Shown here: positions 8,644 through 11,305 of the stretch, one piece after another | Layout: each line of letters begins with the position of its first letter | Position numbering within the stretch: position 1 is the first letter of the stretch | Assembly: GCA_004325065.1 (NCBI GenBank) | Contig: PITI01000516.1 | Coordinates: forward strand, 1-11,305 | DNA: 11,305 bases | Reading direction: 5' to 3' | Origin: Hamiltosporidium magnivora | Taxonomy: Eukaryota; Microsporidia; Dubosqiidae | The notes under the pieces: model-generated | Told to the model about the DNA's origin: nothing | Databases searched by the model: none | The model's input: only the letters and a program-made list of their open reading frames with translations | Program-made: the position numbers and the translations under genes

Positions 8644-9019
8644 TCATTCCATAAATAGTTCTTTATTAAATTTAAAAACGTGCGAAATCCTCATAATTAA
8701 CAAGGCTTTTATAATTTCGTATTCTAAGGTAACTAAAAAATTATTAAGTGTTTTCGATATTTTATTTTTGATATCTCTTAGTCTCCTGTGTTTCCTATAT
8801 ACCGCCCTTTCACCATTTCTGTATATTTTAGCTAGTTTTAGTTCTATTATTCCAAGTTTATTTCAAATATACTTTCGTGTCTTGTCGTTTTGTTCTTTTT
8901 CGGGCTCGCCTTCCTTATTTACCCTTTCTCATTATTTTAAATATTTCTCTCAAATTCTTAGATTGGTCGAATATAATGTAAAACATTTTTATTTTGCACG
9001 AACCCGGGTTTGAAATTAC
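8644..9019 (-). pseudogene. Decayed Arg/Lys-rich coding region, probably from a retroelement
   Basis: On the minus strand, 94 codons from 8928 to a TGA at 8646-8644 read like a basic helical protein (KLGIIELKLAKIYRNGER, then RKHRRLRDIKNKISKTLNN), broken by a single TGA. Upstream, a second frame from about 9019 adds roughly 30 protein-like residues before a stop near 8917, which suggests one frameshift between the halves. GC is higher than in the flanks. The opposite strand has an open frame of 126 codons without a single Met; I treat that as the shadow of this relic. Use of AGA and AGG for Arg and the charged helix suggest a retrotransposon or transposase tail, but I cannot name the family. 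Confidence 0.42.
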
Positions 9020-9336
9020 TTATATGGTGATGGTTTCGTTTTCCCATTAAAAAAACGCGGATTTAAATTTTATTTGAACAAATTTATGGTCATATGCTAC
9101 ATTGTATTTCTTATAGGAAATATAACAAATTTTTAAAAGATAAAAAAACATAATAAAATTTAAATACACATTAGTAACCTTTTATAAAACTACTTCTTCT
9201 AACAATTATTATTTCCAACTCTACCATGATTTTAATTAAAATATCAGTTACTATACAGTAAAAATCCATATAAAATGAGTCAAATACAGCATGTTTAGTC
9301 TTTGTACTTACAATTTAAGTTTTTTTTATTAAAACT
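9020..9336. other. Short AT-rich spacer between relics
   Basis: Just over 300 bases of strongly AT-rich DNA. I see no gene, RNA or repeat. If the transposase relic to its right had an inverted terminal repeat, its left copy could lie here, but none is recognisable. Confidence 0.4.
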
Positions 9337-10230
9337 TTATGTCCAACGTAGAGATTTATTTTGATGATATTTGACTTTTTGGTTGGAGTTTCTTTCGATG
9401 ATGGCTGATGAGATTTTTTTTATTTTTACCCTCAAATAAAGAATTAGCTATAACATTGTTTTAAATAAAATCTTAATAAACAAATCCACATATTCAATAT
9501 AGAGTATTAAAAATTTGGAAAACATTGTACTTCGAGTTTTACACCGATGATTCTTCCTAAAAAGATTCGTAAATGTAATCATTCAACTTTTGTCTAGTGT
9601 TAAAATCATGATTTGTTTTAAACCTTTTTATATCGACCCTAAATTTTCAGTTGTTTTTCCATGAATACCTGATTCTGATACAAAATTTGACGAATAATAT
9701 ATACAATCATAATAAAAATCTTTATTCTTTAAATATTGATAGGAAAGAACGGTGTGTATCAGAGTATATTGTATTATGTAATGAGATAAAAGTACCAATA
9801 GCAGTTTTCAAAACACTCTAAGTTCTATTTTTAACAATTTGTATATAGAACTTTTTTGTTGTTCTCGAAATAGCTTCAGATACCTTTTTTTGGCCAGTAA
9901 GACGACCTCTGTTATACTTTCTTCTGCCTATATCAATTTCTTCTATTTCAACTATTTCTACTAATCCGCCAATTTTTTTAAAAGGATGCAAGCAACTGTT
10001 ATATATTAGCAATCTCAGGTCTTTAATAAAGTAGGCTATCGTTGCATCTGAAAAACAATACAGTGGTCTGATGGAATTACATGGCAATTCAAATTTGAAT
10101 CTCTAAATGATATAAATTATACCATGAATTTTTATTTTAGAGTTTTCAATTATAATGAAGAAATATTCAGTATATTTCTTATCAAAAAACGAAAAGCTAA
10201 AAAGAATCCGTCTTTGACAAAAATTATGGC
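9337..10230 (-). pseudogene. Dead ISXO2/Merlin-like DDE transposase
   Basis: The minus strand encodes a broken transposase of the ISXO2-like (IS1595/Merlin) family, whose intact members cut and paste DNA with a DDE active site. The best piece (10102-9818) has KKIGGLVEIVEIEEIDIGRR followed by KYNRGR, the hallmark block before and at the first catalytic Asp; here that residue reads Glu (GAA at 9943-9941). The same frame continues past the TAG at 9820-9818 with ending TIYSD, the second Asp being at 9760-9758, to TAA at 9724-9722. A second frame from 9723 gives SSNFVSESG and TTENLGSI, with the catalytic Glu at 9648-9646, then TAA at 9630-9628. Two more frames give LNDYIYE (9589-9560) and FRKNHR (from 9564), with a TAG at 9450-9448. 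N-terminal traces reach about 10230. It has at least three frameshifts and four stops and is not functional. No terminal repeats were found. Confidence 0.85.
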
Positions 10231-10445
10231 ATTAGAGTTCTATTACTAGCAGAAAATGATTAAAAAACCGTGTTTTTCTTGTATAAAATGTTCTTTAAGT
10301 TTCTGTCGTTCTTTAATTTTTTGATATATAGTTCTCTACCATTTAGAAACATCATATGAATATAAAATATAATGGCCTTTAAGTTAAAAAATATCAATGC
10401 GAAATATAAATAGTTATTATAATCGTATATATTTTATAACATTTT
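10231..10445. other. AT-rich spacer between two mobile-element relics
   Basis: AT-rich sequence separating the minus-strand transposase relic from the plus-strand retroelement relic. I see no gene in it. It could hold the outer end of the DNA transposon or older 5' retroelement sequence too decayed to read. Confidence 0.4.
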
Positions 10446-11305
10446 AATATATGCTTTCGCAACTCTTGGATTGTCTGGGAAAAAGTAAAGAAATATCAAC
10501 TAGACAAGCAACAACCTAAAAGAGGAGAATACTAATAAAACACATCTTGCACTAATAAAAAGCTTCTTAAAAGTAAAGTATAGGTTGGAAGAAAAAGTCA
10601 CTAAGAAAGTTTTGAAGACGCTTAACCTGCAAAACCATATAACAAAATAGAAAAACGAAAACTTCATTCAAAGTTATAATGCAAAAAAATGAGCTTGTAA
10701 GCATTAATGACTTTTCTAGATGTCTAAAGAAAGGGAACATTAGGCCCCGTGATAGAGCAGTCTTCTGCTATATCCAGAATAGAAATGTTTTCTGGGAAGC
10801 TGAAGGTGTGGGCCAACAAAACCAAGTCTGGTAAAACTGTAATCATCTAGACGCGATGTGAGAAAACGCTAAATCATGACTACACCAGACTACATAATGA
10901 AGTGGTACGATGCCTAAACTTATTTCTCTAAACATGATATAAGTTTAAGTTTACAAAACGGATTAGAAGCCTCTCAGTTCCGCAAATTATTTATGACGAG
11001 TATGTAGAAATAAGATCGGAACTTCAATAAAAACTGATGCCAAGATTTGAAACAATAAATCTGACATGTATATATTTTAGATAATAGGAAAAAAAATAGC
11101 ACATATTGAAGTAGGAATTACTTCAAAAATTACCTTTCTATAGTTGAAACCGAAAAAAATAGGAAGTATGACCTGCAAGTCAATGAGTTATGTCTCATAT
11201 ATAAGTATCTGTTAAAATAATTTCTTATGTGATGACCTAGGACAGTATTATAACAAAATACCATTTTTATTTCATAAAATTCTGGGTTAAAATATTTTTA
11301 CCATT
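10446..11305 (+). pseudogene. Decayed 3' part of a non-LTR retrotransposon (endonuclease tail), cut by the window edge
   Basis: Protein-like sequence runs along the plus strand but changes frame about five times. In order: LIKSFLKVKYRLEEKV (from about 10516); NIRPRDRAVFCYIQNRNVF (10736-10792); KT then TRCE and HDYTRLHNEVVRC (10833-10913); KRIRS and EIRS up to TAA at 11028-11030; KSDMYIF and AHIEVGITS (to about 11125); IVETEKNRKYD (to about 11172); and KIISYVMT before a TAG at 11238-11240. The Cys/His cluster followed by an Asp (11063-11065) and Glu (11108-11110) about 15 residues apart, then a Lys/Tyr helix, fits the restriction-like endonuclease tail of R2/R4-type LINEs, and this tail type is frequent in microsporidian genomes as I know them. 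The two N-terminal Cys of the finger are garbled. The reverse transcriptase domain itself is not visible. Clearly inactive. Confidence 0.72.

Noticed and set aside
8633..9013. 126-codon plus-strand open frame with hydrophobic stretches resembling membrane helices
   Set aside because: It starts at TTG and contains no Met. The minus strand gives a more convincing basic coding relic, and the antisense of Lys/Arg-rich codons produces exactly such Phe/Ser/Leu-rich pseudo-helices.

Overview
The window reads as a gene-poor, very AT-rich stretch of a eukaryotic genome, most likely a microsporidian with an expanded, repeat-littered genome (Edhazardia- or Hamiltosporidium-like; the genus is a guess). 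Three things point there. The only well-conserved gene is an intronless eukaryotic MSH2. Both intact genes carry a CCC motif a few bases before the ATG, a known microsporidian start signal. The intergenic DNA holds decayed copies of two element types common in microsporidia: an ISXO2/Merlin-like DDE transposase and a retroelement tail that looks like a restriction-like-endonuclease LINE.

Layout. 1-65: a GC-richer edge fragment of unknown origin. 66-1178: no gene. 1179-1712 (minus): a 177-residue orphan protein with three predicted membrane helices. 1713-4577: intergenic, with a clear coding-like relic at 2033-2359 (minus), a weaker one at 2576-2779, and only traces beyond. 4623-7046 (plus): msh2, 807 codons. 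7102-8643: intergenic, with an unidentified relic at 7396-7626 (minus). 8644-9019 (minus): an Arg/Lys-rich coding relic. 9337-10230 (minus): a nearly full-length but dead ISXO2/Merlin-like transposase. 10446-11305 (plus, running off the window): the 3' part of a non-LTR retrotransposon reading frame, broken by frameshifts and stops.

How it fits together. Only two genes look functional in 11.3 kb, and they do not form an operon. MSH2 is the shared subunit of the nuclear mismatch-recognition heterodimers. The membrane protein has no recognisable family. Both genes share a compact promoter and start layout: TATAAAA begins 45-46 bases before the ATG, then comes CCC, then the ATG. Each also has an AATAAA shortly after the stop. 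The rest looks like a graveyard of mobile elements drifting towards the AT-rich background. I see no tRNA, rRNA or CRISPR array and no clear tandem repeat. I do not see a convincing new multi-gene system; the most interesting items are the shared promoter layout, the short MSH2 C-terminus and the unidentified relics.
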